A stretch of 64,000 nt of DNA from Fervidibacter sp032160945 (GTDB lineage: Bacteria > Armatimonadota > Fervidibacteria > Fervidibacterales > Fervidibacteraceae): the NCBI GenBank assembly GCA_032160945.1, contig JAVHTL010000003.1; one strand, 5' to 3'. The position numbers and the translations under genes are program-made. Of the stretch, positions 35,043 to 44,109 are shown in pieces (the stretch's first letter is position 1; every line of letters starts with the position of its first letter). The notes beneath the pieces were generated by a model. That model was not told the origin of the DNA. It did not search any database and worked only from the letters and a program-made list of their open reading frames with translations.

Positions 35043-37064
35043 ATGACTAAGCGCAAAGTTATCGCTGAAGATTTGCTGGTGATTAAACTCGTAAGTAACC
35101 CTCAGGTCAGTCCTGATGGGACGAAGTGCGTTTTCACGGTCAAAACAATTGACAGCGAAAAGAACCGTTACCTTTCGCATTTGTGGTTGGCTGATTTGCT
35201 CACGGGAGAAGTTCGGCAGTTTACTTTCGGAGAGGTCAGCGATAATGAGCCAAGATGGTCGCCCAATGGAAGCAAAATCGCCTTCATTCGCACTGACCTG
35301 AAAGAGAAGCGCTCGCAAATTTGGCTGATACGAGTTGACGGTGGTGAAGCGTGGCAACTGACGAATTTAGAAGAAGGCAGCATCGGCGAACCCCTTTGGT
35401 CACCTGACGGAAGCAAAATCGCTTTCACTTTCCGACCGACCCATCCCGACTGGACGCAAGAGGTTCGCAAAAAGCGACAGGAAACAGGCAAGTCCAACCC
35501 GCCTCGCATCATCACCAGGCTCTTTTACCGCCTTGACGGTTACGGCTTTTTGGACATGCGACAGCACATTTGGGTCTGTGACGCTCAAACAGGTGAAGCA
35601 AAGCAAATTACCGACGGAGATTACGATGACTATTCGCCTGCATGGTCGCCTGATGGTAGCAAAATCGCTTTCGCCTCCAACCGAAGTGACGATCCTGAGG
35701 AGAAGCCACACGAAGTTGACATTTGGCTCGTCTCACCTGAAGGTGGCGAATTGGAGAAAGTGCCAACTCCGACAGGCTACAAAGGCAATATTTCTTGGTC
35801 GCCCAATGGTGACTGGATTGCCTACATCGGGCATGAAAGCAAAGATGACCCTTGGAAGCCACGCAACGACAAAGTTTGGGTCGTTAACTTGCACACAAAT
35901 GAAGTTCGCTGTTTGACGGAAACTCTTGACCGAGATGTGGGAAATGCGACCCTCTCCGACATGCGGGAAGCCTTCACAGGTGGCGGGAGACCTGTTTGGA
36001 ACATGGAAAGCAACCGCCTATTCTTCACTGTTAGCGACAGAGGCAATTGCCACCTTTACACCACTGACTTGAACGGCGATTGGCAACCTCTAACCGATGG
36101 CGCAATGGACATTTATGCCTTCAGCGCAAACAAAAAAGCATCGCTATTTGTTCTGGCATTGAGTAAGCCGACTTTGCCTGGCGAATTGTTCACTTTGTCG
36201 TTGCAATCAGCGAGCGTTGCTGTCGCAACCGAGTTGCAGCAACTCACTCGCTTGAACCAAGATTGGCTTAACAAGGTTCAATTGAGCGAACCTGAAGAAG
36301 TTTGGTTTGAAAGTTTTGATGGGACGAAAATTCAAGGCTGGCTTCTTAAGCCCCCTGACTTTGACCCTACGCAAAAGTATCCGCTGCTTCTCTACATTCA
36401 CGGCGGTCCACATGCTCAGTATGGCAACACCTTCTTCCACGAGTTTCAGTTGCACGCTGCAAGGGGCTACATTGTGTTTTACACGAACCCGCGAGGGAGT
36501 ATGGGATATGAGGAGGATTTTGCAGCCGTCATTCGTGGAAATTGGGGAGATGTTGACTTCAAAGACATCATGGCTGGTGCTGATTTTGCAGTGTCGCTGC
36601 CTTATGTTGACGAAACCCGCATGGCGGTTGCGGGCGGAAGTTACGGCGGCTACATGACCAACTGGATTGTCGGGCACACTGACCGATTTAGGTGCGCCAT
36701 CACCGACCGAAGCGTCGCAAACAAACAAAGCATGGCAGGAACCAGCGACTTTCCGATGAAGCCTAACGGTTATTGGGAAGGCAATTTCTGGGACCGAACG
36801 GAGAAACTTTGGCAGCAATCGCCCCTTCGCTATGTTGCCAATGTCAAGACGCCGTTGCTCATCATCCACAGCGAAGGTGACTTGCGCTGTCCCATTGGGC
36901 AGGCGGAGGAGTTGTTTGCAGCGTTGAAGCGTCTCAAGAAAGAAGTCGTGTTCGTTCGCTACCCACAGGAGACAAGTCACGGGTTGAGCCGAAGCGGACC
37001 TCCTGATTTGCGCCTTGACCGCCTGAACCGAATTTGTGAGTGGCTTGACAAGTGGTGCAAGTGA
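35043..37064 (+). CDS. S9-family acylaminoacyl-peptidase/prolyl oligopeptidase-like
   Basis: 673 residues. The first ~380 residues are a beta propeller of PD40/TolB-type repeats (PRWSPNGSKIAFIRT; PLWSPDGSKIAFTF; PAWSPDGSKIAFAS). The hydrolase domain contains GGSYGGYMTN with the nucleophile Ser533, Asp613 in HSEGDLRCP and His646 in ETSHGLS. This is the layout of S9C acylaminoacyl peptidases, which degrade short peptides in the cytoplasm. No signal peptide is seen. TTAGGAG lies before the ATG. It is transcribed away from the sulfatase gene. Confidence 0.95.
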   Translation: MTKRKVIAEDLLVIKLVSNPQVSPDGTKCVFTVKTIDSEKNRYLSHLWLADLLTGEVRQFTFGEVSDNEPRWSPNGSKIAFIRTDLKEKRSQIWLIRVDGGEAWQLTNLEEGSIGEPLWSPDGSKIAFTFRPTHPDWTQEVRKKRQETGKSNPPRIITRLFYRLDGYGFLDMRQHIWVCDAQTGEAKQITDGDYDDYSPAWSPDGSKIAFASNRSDDPEEKPHEVDIWLVSPEGGELEKVPTPTGYKGNISWSPNGDWIAYIGHESKDDPWKPRNDKVWVVNLHTNEVRCLTETLDRDVGNATLSDMREAFTGGGRPVWNMESNRLFFTVSDRGNCHLYTTDLNGDWQPLTDGAMDIYAFSANKKASLFVLALSKPTLPGELFTLSLQSASVAVATELQQLTRLNQDWLNKVQLSEPEEVWFESFDGTKIQGWLLKPPDFDPTQKYPLLLYIHGGPHAQYGNTFFHEFQLHAARGYIVFYTNPRGSMGYEEDFAAVIRGNWGDVDFKDIMAGADFAVSLPYVDETRMAVAGGSYGGYMTNWIVGHTDRFRCAITDRSVANKQSMAGTSDFPMKPNGYWEGNFWDRTEKLWQQSPLRYVANVKTPLLIIHSEGDLRCPIGQAEELFAALKRLKKEVVFVRYPQETSHGLSRSGPPDLRLDRLNRICEWLDKWCK

Positions 37065-37118
37065 AGCCATTGGTTCAACCCATGCCAATTTTCGGCAATG
37101 AGTTTTTGCTCACTGAGT

Positions 37119-38423
37119 TCACGAACCTTTGATGACTGCTTCTTCCCGCAAAGTTTTCATCTCTTCCCACAATTCGGGGTAGACGGGAAATTGCTGGCAT
37201 AACTCAACGACTTCGTTTTTGACCTTCTCAATGTTTTCATCGGTTGGGTCTCGCAGAACTTGTGCAATCCAGCGACCTATTAGCCTCATCTCATCTTCGC
37301 GCATTCCTCTCGTAGTGGAAGCGGGCGTGCCAATTCGTATGCCCGATGCTTTCATAGGTGGGCGTTCGTCAAAGGGGATGGCGTTTTTGTTGACAATGAC
37401 ATGAGCACGCTGAAGCAATTTTTCAGCATCAGAGCCAGTAAGGTTTGGGTTAAATGGTCGCAAATCAACGAGCATCAAATGATTCTCTGTTTCACCTGAA
37501 ACAATCCTGAAGCCTTGCCTTTTCAACTCATCGGCGAGGGCTTTTGCATTGGCGACAGTTTGGAATTGATCTCGCTTGAACTCTTCCCCCATCGCTTCCT
37601 TGAAGCAGACAGCCTTTGCAGCAATGACATGCATGAACGGACCACCTTGAGTTCCTGGGAAAACGGCTTTGTCAATGCTTTGCGCCCACTCGGACTTGCA
37701 CAAAATCAAAGCGCCTCTTGGTCCTCGCAAAGTTTTGTGGGTTGTTGTCGTGACGAATTCAGCATAAGGAACAGGTGACGGATGAGCGCCAGCAGCAACC
37801 AAGCCAGCAATGTGAGCAATGTCAGCCATTAAAAGTGCACCAACTTCTTCGGCAATTTCTCGGAACTTGTCAAACTCAACGACACGCGAATAGGCAGAAT
37901 AACCGCAAATGATGAGTTTGGGTTTGTGCTCAATAGCCAGTTTTCGGATTTGGTCAAAGTCAATGGTCTCAGTGTCTTTGCGAACTCCATATTGGACGAC
38001 GCGATACAACTTGCCCGATGCCGTCACTGGCGCTCCGTGAGACAAATGACCTCCATGAGCCAAAGCGGGACCGAGAATGACATCGCCAGGTTCCAAGCAA
38101 GCGAAGTAAACAGCCATGTTGGCTTGAACTCCAGCATGGGGTTGAACATTGGCGTGGTCAGCGTTGAAAAGTTGTTTTGCCCGCTCAATGGCAAGTCTTT
38201 CAGCGATGTCAACGAAATCACAACCGCCATAGTATCGTCGCCCAGGGTAGCCTTCGGCATACTTGTTCTGCATCGGGTTAGCAAGGGCAGCAAGGACGGC
38301 TGGATTTGTGTAATTTTCGCTGGCAATCAAATTCAAGTAAAGGTTTTGACGCTCAATATCGGCGGCGATGGCATCAAAAATTTCAGGGTCAACCTCAAGC
38401 AAAGCCTCAAATAACCGAAACAT
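37119..38423 (-). CDS. glyA: Serine hydroxymethyltransferase
   Basis: 434 residues. The PLP-dependent enzyme interconverts serine and glycine with tetrahydrofolate. LNLIASENYTNPAVLAA is the start of the conserved core, and Lys230 in TTTTHKTLRGPRG is the cofactor lysine. FLWE-like contacts are not obvious, but MADIAHIAGLVAAG and PGTQGGPFMHVIAAKA are diagnostic. Length is normal for bacterial GlyA. AAGGGGGCGAAAATGA precedes the ATG. The gene is divergent from the hypothetical gene at 38602, with no known folate gene nearby. GcvPB at 58039 also handles glycine. Confidence 0.97.
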   Translation of the reverse strand: MFRLFEALLEVDPEIFDAIAADIERQNLYLNLIASENYTNPAVLAALANPMQNKYAEGYPGRRYYGGCDFVDIAERLAIERAKQLFNADHANVQPHAGVQANMAVYFACLEPGDVILGPALAHGGHLSHGAPVTASGKLYRVVQYGVRKDTETIDFDQIRKLAIEHKPKLIICGYSAYSRVVEFDKFREIAEEVGALLMADIAHIAGLVAAGAHPSPVPYAEFVTTTTHKTLRGPRGALILCKSEWAQSIDKAVFPGTQGGPFMHVIAAKAVCFKEAMGEEFKRDQFQTVANAKALADELKRQGFRIVSGETENHLMLVDLRPFNPNLTGSDAEKLLQRAHVIVNKNAIPFDERPPMKASGIRIGTPASTTRGMREDEMRLIGRWIAQVLRDPTDENIEKVKNEVVELCQQFPVYPELWEEMKTLREEAVIKGS

Positions 38424-38601
38424 TCATTTTCGCCCCCTTCTCATCGGTAAGTTATCGGCAACAAAATCATAACGCAAAATTCCGCTGCCGTTGCATTTCG
38501 CTCATGTCAGTGTCACAATGAAGGCAACCGCAACGAGCCTTTGATGAGTTTGCTCGTTTCGGTGAAAATTGCCGCTCATTGCGGCGAAAGGAGAGATTGA
38601 A

Positions 38602-39450
38602 ATGTCTGTCCCCAAGGAAGCAGTTGATGTCGTTTGGGCATTTTTTGATGCCTTGATGGAGGAGGACGAGGAATCCCTCACATCCGTTTTAGAGCCCCAA
38701 AGCGATGCAGCAATCCTTTACGAGTTGTTTGGTGAGGCTGCCCTTTACGCTGCCTCCGCAACTTTGCGAGGTCCTTGCATCATCCGTTTGACGCGAGCAC
38801 TTGTTTTGGGCGATAGCGTTTGGCTTGAAGGTGAGCAAGTCACACAAGACACTCGCCAAATCATTGGCTATGTCGTTTTCAAAGTCCAACGACACAACGG
38901 TCATTGGAAAATTGCTGAAATTTCACCTTGGAACCTTGAAGCCGTCCATTACTTGAGCGACAGACCAGATCCGCAAAGCGATTTGTCAGTGGGCATCTTC
39001 ATGACTTCCTACGGGTTGCAAATTTCACCCAACACAAATTTGGACATCGTTGAGCAAGTTTTAATCGGAACTATGCAGCAAGAATACTACCCGCTGACAT
39101 CCATAGCCCGTGCAGTTAGACTGTGGCGTGATTTCCGAAAGGAAGGGGAATTGGCTGCTCACGACCAAACAGTTTGGGCTGCTGCTGTCCACCGAGTTAT
39201 GGACAAAATGGCGCTCATTGACGAACCTATTGAGCAAATCGCTCTGCTCTACAATGTCCCCAATGCCAGCCTTGCGGATGCGTATAACAGAATCATTCGG
39301 CACTTGAACATCACCTACTTTGACCCTCGCTATTCGCCCATCCCTGACCCCAATGAACTTTTGCGCTATGCAAAAGAGGCAGGCATGGAAATTGAAGAGC
39401 AACTGCCACCAATAGCAAACCAACCTTTGCCTGAAGAATCTTCCATTTAA
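38602..39450 (+). CDS. Hypothetical protein with NTF2-like N-terminal part
   Basis: 282 residues. Residues 1-115 (VDVVWAFFDALMEEDEESLT ... VFKVQRHNGHWKIAEISPW) read like a small NTF2/SnoaL-like cone fold, with the last strand LTRALVLGDSVWLEG before it. The rest is helical and I cannot assign it. No signal peptide or membrane segment. The ATG at 38602 follows AAAGGAGAGATTGAA. It is 25 bp before the deacetylase-like gene and probably in one transcript with it. Function unknown. Confidence 0.7.
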   Translation: MSVPKEAVDVVWAFFDALMEEDEESLTSVLEPQSDAAILYELFGEAALYAASATLRGPCIIRLTRALVLGDSVWLEGEQVTQDTRQIIGYVVFKVQRHNGHWKIAEISPWNLEAVHYLSDRPDPQSDLSVGIFMTSYGLQISPNTNLDIVEQVLIGTMQQEYYPLTSIARAVRLWRDFRKEGELAAHDQTVWAAAVHRVMDKMALIDEPIEQIALLYNVPNASLADAYNRIIRHLNITYFDPRYSPIPDPNELLRYAKEAGMEIEEQLPPIANQPLPEESSI

Positions 39451-39475
39451 GTGCTGTCAATTGGGTGAAAGGGCG

Positions 39476-40588
39476 ATGGCAAAACAGGTTGCTTTTGTTG
39501 ACACCAAACCCTTTTGGGAATTTGATTACGGTCCAACGCATCCGCTCAAAATGTGGCGGCTAAAATTGACGCAAGAGTTGCAAAGAAGTTTCGGGTTGCT
39601 TGAGCAAGTTGAACTTATTGAGCCTCGCATGGCAACCGATAAGGAAGTCCTCGTATTTCACGAACCCGATTACCTTCAAGCCCTTGTTGATGCCGATGAA
39701 GGGATTTGGTCGCCAAAACTTATCCGCTACGGCTTGGGCACTCCAGATTGCCCAGTGATGGAAGGCGTTTATACAGGTGCAATGCTATCGGCAGGTGCTT
39801 CCGCTCAGGCTGCACAACTTATTGCCGAGGGCAAATTCAATATCGCCTTCAACATGGCTGGTGGTCTACACCATGCAATGCCAAGTTACGCTTCAGGTTT
39901 TTGCTACATCAACGACCCTGTTGTCGCCATTTACAAGTTGCTTCAAAAGTTTGAACGAGTTGCTTACATTGACATTGATGCCCATCACGGCGACGGAGTT
40001 CAAGTTGCCTTCTACCATAACCCGCAAGTCTTGACAATCAGTTTGCACGAGAACGGACGATATTTGTTCCCTGGCACAGGTTTTGAGAGCGAGATGGGCG
40101 AAGGTGAAGGTTTTGGGTTCGCATTGAACATACCCTTCATGCCTTACGCTGGCGACGATGTTTATCTTCGCGTCCTTGATGAAGTTGTTTTGAGGGCATT
40201 GGAGAAATTCCAACCTAAAGCCATCGTCACTCAACTTGGCGCTGACGCTTTGCACGGCGACCCCATCACTCATTGGAACTTGACGACCCACAGTTACTTG
40301 CAGGCAATTCAAGCCTTCAAGGAACTCAAATTGCCTTGGCTCGCTTTAGGTGGTGGCGGTTACAACATCGCAAATGTTTGCCGATGTTGGACATTAGCCC
40401 TGGCGACTATGCTCAAAACAGACTTGCCCAATGAAGTGCCAGAAGAGTGGAAACCCCTCGCACGACAATACGGAATTTACCTTGATAATTTGATGGATGT
40501 TGAACCGACGAATTCAACACCGACGGTCAAAGCAGACACTGAACGAATCATCAATTGGCTCAAGGGGAATCATCCGCTGCTTCAGTGA
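39476..40588 (+). CDS. Histone deacetylase/AcuC family metalloamidohydrolase
   Basis: 370 residues. Residues near the active site: GGLHHAMPSYASGFCYIND with the catalytic His-His pair, then VAYIDIDAHHGDGVQ with zinc-ligand Asp and His, and VTQLGADALHGDPI with the third ligand Asp. LGGGGYNIANVCR closes the fold. Members remove acetyl groups from proteins (AcuC acts on acetyl-CoA synthetase) or from polyamines. The substrate here is unknown. ATG at 39476 chosen over a TTG at 39461. No acetyltransferase partner is nearby. Confidence 0.93.
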   Translation: MAKQVAFVDTKPFWEFDYGPTHPLKMWRLKLTQELQRSFGLLEQVELIEPRMATDKEVLVFHEPDYLQALVDADEGIWSPKLIRYGLGTPDCPVMEGVYTGAMLSAGASAQAAQLIAEGKFNIAFNMAGGLHHAMPSYASGFCYINDPVVAIYKLLQKFERVAYIDIDAHHGDGVQVAFYHNPQVLTISLHENGRYLFPGTGFESEMGEGEGFGFALNIPFMPYAGDDVYLRVLDEVVLRALEKFQPKAIVTQLGADALHGDPITHWNLTTHSYLQAIQAFKELKLPWLALGGGGYNIANVCRCWTLALATMLKTDLPNEVPEEWKPLARQYGIYLDNLMDVEPTNSTPTVKADTERIINWLKGNHPLLQ

Positions 40589-40602
40589 AAATCAAATGCT
40601 TT

Positions 40603-41103
40603 TTAGCGCAATCGGAAGAACTGAAGCAGTTGTTGAAGGGCAGGATTGCCCCTTACGGCTTCCCAAATCGCTCTCTCCGCTTCTTTACGGATAAGGGGTT
40701 CTGACTTTTCCAAATCAAAGCGCCATAGGATAACTTTGTCTCTGGTCAGAACGAAAGGCATATTCAAGTTGCCACTCAAGTTTACAGTGGTGTTACCAAT
40801 TTTCACTTGCGAGAACTTGATAGAGATTTTCGCAACTTTCTGCCCTTGCTGGTCTTCAATGCCAGTTACTTGAGCACTTATGCCAGAGAGCATGTTAGCA
40901 AAACGAAACAGATTTGAAACTCGCTCCTTGTCCTTGGGAAGCACGAGTTTCTTCATTGCTGTTTCGTCCTGCCTAACGATGGCATCAGACCACCTTTGTG
41001 CAACTTTTTGTGGTGAGTTCATGAAAGCGACATAGACCAAAACAATAACCGCAACAACCAAAATTAGCCCCAAAACAGTTGCAACTGCTTTGCCCTGTCT
41101 CAT
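40603..41103 (-). CDS. Hypothetical membrane-anchored protein, DUF4878-like
   Basis: 166 residues. A single transmembrane helix at about 8-30 (VATVLGLILVVAVIVLVYVAF) anchors a soluble domain. Residues about 33-60 (SPQKVAQRWSDAIVRQDETA) recall the helix-turn seen in DUF4878-like and other small lipoprotein-type domains. The fold assignment is tentative. No Cys lipobox is present. It converges on the deacetylase-like gene with only 14 bp between the stops. Outside or periplasmic location is expected. Confidence 0.65.
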   Translation of the reverse strand: MRQGKAVATVLGLILVVAVIVLVYVAFMNSPQKVAQRWSDAIVRQDETAMKKLVLPKDKERVSNLFRFANMLSGISAQVTGIEDQQGQKVAKISIKFSQVKIGNTTVNLSGNLNMPFVLTRDKVILWRFDLEKSEPLIRKEAERAIWEAVRGNPALQQLLQFFRLR

Positions 41104-41256
41104 CGTCTCATCACGCTCCCATTCATCACGCTTCCACTTTTAACTGACTGTTTTCATCCTGCGCTAAAATTTTGGCTCAAGACAATTTGAATTGGTAAGA
41201 TTTTTGCATCATTTGAAAACCCTTGCTACATCTCGGTGGCATATGGAGAGAGACCA

Positions 41257-42114
41257 ATGGCGAAACGAATTGGCAATCGCTTCTGGCAAATAGGTTGTCT
41301 TGGGACAATTTTGGTTGCGATGGCGATTTTCATTTGGGTGGTTGGCTCAACGAGCCAAATTCCTACTACAAGCATCATCACACAACGAGCAGTGTTAGTT
41401 CTTCATGGACCGCTGAACCCAAATGATGAGGGTATCAAGGCTGCTTGGGATGCGTTAATTGCGAAGTGGCGGAGTGAGAATGTGCCAGCGTGGCGAGTCT
41501 TGGTGTGGCTTGGCATTCCAAGGGAGTTGACGGTCGTCATTTACGATGCACAACCTTCACCATTGAGCGTCGTTGCTGTTAACTTCCGCAAAGGTTTCCG
41601 ATGGCTTTGGCTTCCACTGAGAATTTTCGGAAAGGATTACAAAGGTGCTTATTACCTCCCTTCCCATCACTTCGTCGCTGGCATGATAGGTGGGACTGTC
41701 ATCTTTGCTGAAGACGAAGTGACTTTCTGTTATGCCGTTGACAACCTTATGAGCGCAAGCAAAAGTGAAAAACTGAACTTGAAACTCATGCACAAATTTC
41801 GCAACCTATGCGATTTCGTTGGGTTCGTCAATCCTCAACTGCTTTCAGCCAAAGAACATATCCAGTTACCAGCGAACTTAGGTGAAATCGGGATTGACAT
41901 AGTTGATGCCAGCGAGTTGGTGTGGTCAGTCTTTTGGATTTGTCAAAGCGAGCGTGAAGTTAAAGCAATGATGTATGCTTCAGAGAAATTTGAGAAGGAA
42001 GAGGCGGAAACTTGGACACGCAAAGGCGCTCAAGTCTCGTTTCGCAAGCAAAGTAAAGGCTTGTTCGTATGGTGGGAATTTCGGCTGAAAAACTTCATGG
42101 CTCTCTTACCCTAA
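41257..42114 (+). CDS. Hypothetical protein with one N-terminal transmembrane segment
   Basis: 285 residues. One hydrophobic segment near residues 10-32 (LGTILVAMAIFIWVVG), then a soluble alpha/beta part without a family I can name (GTVIFAEDEVTFCYAVDNLM). GGAGAGAGACCA precedes the ATG at 41257, so the longer frame from 41236 is not used. Likely periplasmic, tethered to the inner membrane. No neighbours hint at the role. The divergent gene at 40603-41103 is also an uncharacterised tethered protein. Confidence 0.6.
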   Translation: MAKRIGNRFWQIGCLGTILVAMAIFIWVVGSTSQIPTTSIITQRAVLVLHGPLNPNDEGIKAAWDALIAKWRSENVPAWRVLVWLGIPRELTVVIYDAQPSPLSVVAVNFRKGFRWLWLPLRIFGKDYKGAYYLPSHHFVAGMIGGTVIFAEDEVTFCYAVDNLMSASKSEKLNLKLMHKFRNLCDFVGFVNPQLLSAKEHIQLPANLGEIGIDIVDASELVWSVFWICQSEREVKAMMYASEKFEKEEAETWTRKGAQVSFRKQSKGLFVWWEFRLKNFMALLP

Positions 42115-42119
42115 GCCTA

Positions 42120-42148
42120 TTGACATCATTTCACACCTTAGCCATAAT
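42120..42148 (+). promoter_or_regulatory. Sigma-70 promoter for the PorV-like gene
   Basis: TTGACA at 42120-42125, a 17-base spacer and CATAAT at 42143-42148. This would start transcription about 30 bases before the ATG at 42186. Confidence 0.7.
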
Positions 42149-42185
42149 TGCAACGAGCAAAATTCTAACGAAGAGGTGATGAACG

Positions 42186-43370
42186 ATGCGAAGGTCAGTG
42201 GTTGTTTGCGTTTTGGTTTCGGTTCTGAGCATCATGGCTGTTGGGTTCGGGCAGCAACTTGGACCAAGGTTCATGGACAGGTCGTTCCATCGCCCCGGAG
42301 CACGGGCGTTAGGAATGGGCGGAGCGTATCTTCTGGCAACGGACGATGCAACGGCAGTTGCGTGGAACCCTGCTGCGTTGGTAAATGTTAAGCGTTTCAC
42401 TTTGCCAGTTGAAATCGTTGGGAGAACGAATTTTGATGTCCGTGACATTCAAGACTTGGTTGATGACTTGGAAACTATTCGCGACCAAACAGATGTTGGT
42501 GACCCACAACAAGTTATCGCCGCCATTCAAAATGCTTTCACTCGTGTCCAAAATTTCGCTCGCAGCAGACCTACTTTGAGAGCATCCCTTTTACCATTTG
42601 GTGGACTTTCGTTTGGTAACTTCGCATTAACCGCTAATTCAGAGGCAATCGTTCAAGTAGATACATGGGTTGACACTAATAGTGACCCTATTGGTGTTAG
42701 TGGTGGTGCCCCGTTACCTACCCCTAACCTTTATTTTCGTGGTGGTGCCATTGCCCTTACAAGTGTTGGTATCGCTAACGCTCATTCCTTACCAGCGGGA
42801 TTAACTCTTGGCATAACGGTCAGATATGTAAGGGCTGATTTTGCTGGCTTCTTTGGTGGGGCAACTACTAATATCTCTGCAAGAGATCCTGTCATAGGTC
42901 AGGACTTTGATCGAGTGGACGAAGCCAAGTTCACCTTTGACATTGGTGCGATTTGGGAACCTCCAGTTCAGCCACCGATGTGGCGAATTCGCTACGCTGC
43001 TGTTGTGCGCAATGTTTTGCCAATGAAGTTCAACTTGCCTGCAACTTCTAACGGTATTCCTCGCCCTGGCTTTGACTTTTCCTTTCGCCTCAATCCAGAA
43101 ATTGACCTGGGAGTTTTGGCGGCGTGGAAAGAGCGAACAATCGGAGTGCTTGAACTGCACAATGTTACTCAAACCAATGGTGGCAAAAGGACCATCCATG
43201 TAGGTGTTGAGCATTTGCTTGGTGGCGATGTCTTTGCTGTTCGCGTTGGCTACGATGACGACAAACCTGTTTTGGGTTTGGGGATTAACTTTAAACTCCT
43301 CAGGATTGATTTGGCTTCAGGACTTAGACCCAAAGAGCGAGCAGGAATCGGGATAAGTTTTCGGTTCTAA
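42186..43370 (+). CDS. FadL/PorV-like outer-membrane beta-barrel protein
   Basis: 394 residues. A signal peptide (VVVCVLVSVLSIMAVGFGQQ) precedes SFHRPGARALGMGGAYLLATDDATAVAWNPAAL, shown in short form. This N-terminal pattern is shared by PorV/UPF0164 and FadL-family barrels. Alternating strands continue to the last residue Phe (AGIGISFRF), as outer-membrane barrels require. FadL proteins carry hydrophobic molecules. PorV proteins serve secretion systems. Which applies here is not visible. GAGGTGATGAACG lies before the ATG. The promoter at 42120 and a strong hairpin at 43403 bound it as a single-gene unit. Confidence 0.85.
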   Translation: MRRSVVVCVLVSVLSIMAVGFGQQLGPRFMDRSFHRPGARALGMGGAYLLATDDATAVAWNPAALVNVKRFTLPVEIVGRTNFDVRDIQDLVDDLETIRDQTDVGDPQQVIAAIQNAFTRVQNFARSRPTLRASLLPFGGLSFGNFALTANSEAIVQVDTWVDTNSDPIGVSGGAPLPTPNLYFRGGAIALTSVGIANAHSLPAGLTLGITVRYVRADFAGFFGGATTNISARDPVIGQDFDRVDEAKFTFDIGAIWEPPVQPPMWRIRYAAVVRNVLPMKFNLPATSNGIPRPGFDFSFRLNPEIDLGVLAAWKERTIGVLELHNVTQTNGGKRTIHVGVEHLLGGDVFAVRVGYDDDKPVLGLGINFKLLRIDLASGLRPKERAGIGISFRF

Positions 43371-43402
43371 AGTTGCTCAGACATTGAAAATGATGCAAAA
43401 GC

Positions 43403-43430
43403 AAAGGGGCAGACCTCACTCTGCCCCTTT
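43403..43430. terminator. Perfect 11-bp hairpin terminator
   Basis: AAAGGGGCAGA and TCTGCCCCTTT with a 6-base loop lie between the PorV-like gene and the minus-strand pseudogene. The A/T ends act as U-run on both strands, so it may serve both. Confidence 0.75.
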
Positions 43431-43488
43431 AATGCTTCCACAAAGTTTGCTAAGCGGCAAAAAAGTTTTCTGCCGTCACTTCAATAGT

Positions 43489-43845
43489 TCACTCGTTAAT
43501 CTGACGGATACCTTCATGAAGGTAACTGCTGACATGTTCAGGCGATGTGAACTCAACTCGCAAGGTTGTTGGCTCGGCAGGACGATACGGCTTGACATTT
43601 GGCGGGTCCTTAGCAACTTCTGCTACAGCAGTTTCTACCTTTCGCCACGCATCCTGCGGGGCAAGGCAACAAGAAGCAAATCGGCTTATGCCTACCTTGA
43701 CACAAACTGTCCTAACATTTTCGCCCAAAGTCACTTTCGCTTCCCTGCAAGTTGCTTCATCGCCAGTGAGAAGCAAAACTGGGACACTGAAGTGACCGCA
43801 AACACCAGCACAAATTGCAATTTCTCCCACCAGTTCACCATTGAT
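43489..43845 (-). pseudogene. C-terminal remnant of an M55 D-aminopeptidase (DppA-like)
   Basis: About 119 codons remain. INGELVGEIAICAGVCGHFSVPVLLLTGDEATC is the middle-to-late part of DppA-family proteins (given here as a description; the key core is GEIAICAGVCG and VPVLLLTGD). The sequence breaks off exactly at 43845/43846, where MITE copy B starts. The N-terminal half with the zinc-ligand motif is absent on the other side of the element, where neither strand shows DppA-like protein. DppA cleaves D-amino-acid dipeptides. This copy cannot work. Confidence 0.75.
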
Positions 43846-43974
43846 TAGGACTTACGCAGTTGATGTCATTTTGTGTAGGGGCGGACGATAGTCTGCCCGA
43901 AAACATCCTTGGGGTTAAAACTGCCCTTGCGGGCGGCTTAACAGCCACCCCTACATCCAACTGCGTAACTCCTA
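43846..43974 (+). mobile_element. MITE copy B
   Basis: 129 bp, bounded by TAGGACTTACGCAGTTGATG on the left and its inverted counterpart ending AACTCCTA on the right. Flanking TA at both ends fits a TA target duplication, as with IS630/Tc1-mariner-type elements. The internal hairpin core is as in copy A, without the 10-base TTTATAAAGG segment. It borders the broken M55 gene. Confidence 0.92.
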
Positions 43975-44109
43975 CCCAATTTGCAAACAAAGTGCTCAAA
44001 GCAATTTTCGGCAATGCAATTTTAGCCTGCTTGTCAAACCCAAAGCCAGATGATAGTTTCGCCGAAGCAGTCAAACTGATTGTGTCAAACTGTATTCGGG
44101 TGATTGGTG

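Noticed and set aside
43384..43848. 154-codon plus-strand frame over the M55 remnant
   Set aside because: The opposite strand gives the M55-like protein. The plus-strand frame is its shadow and ends inside the MITE.
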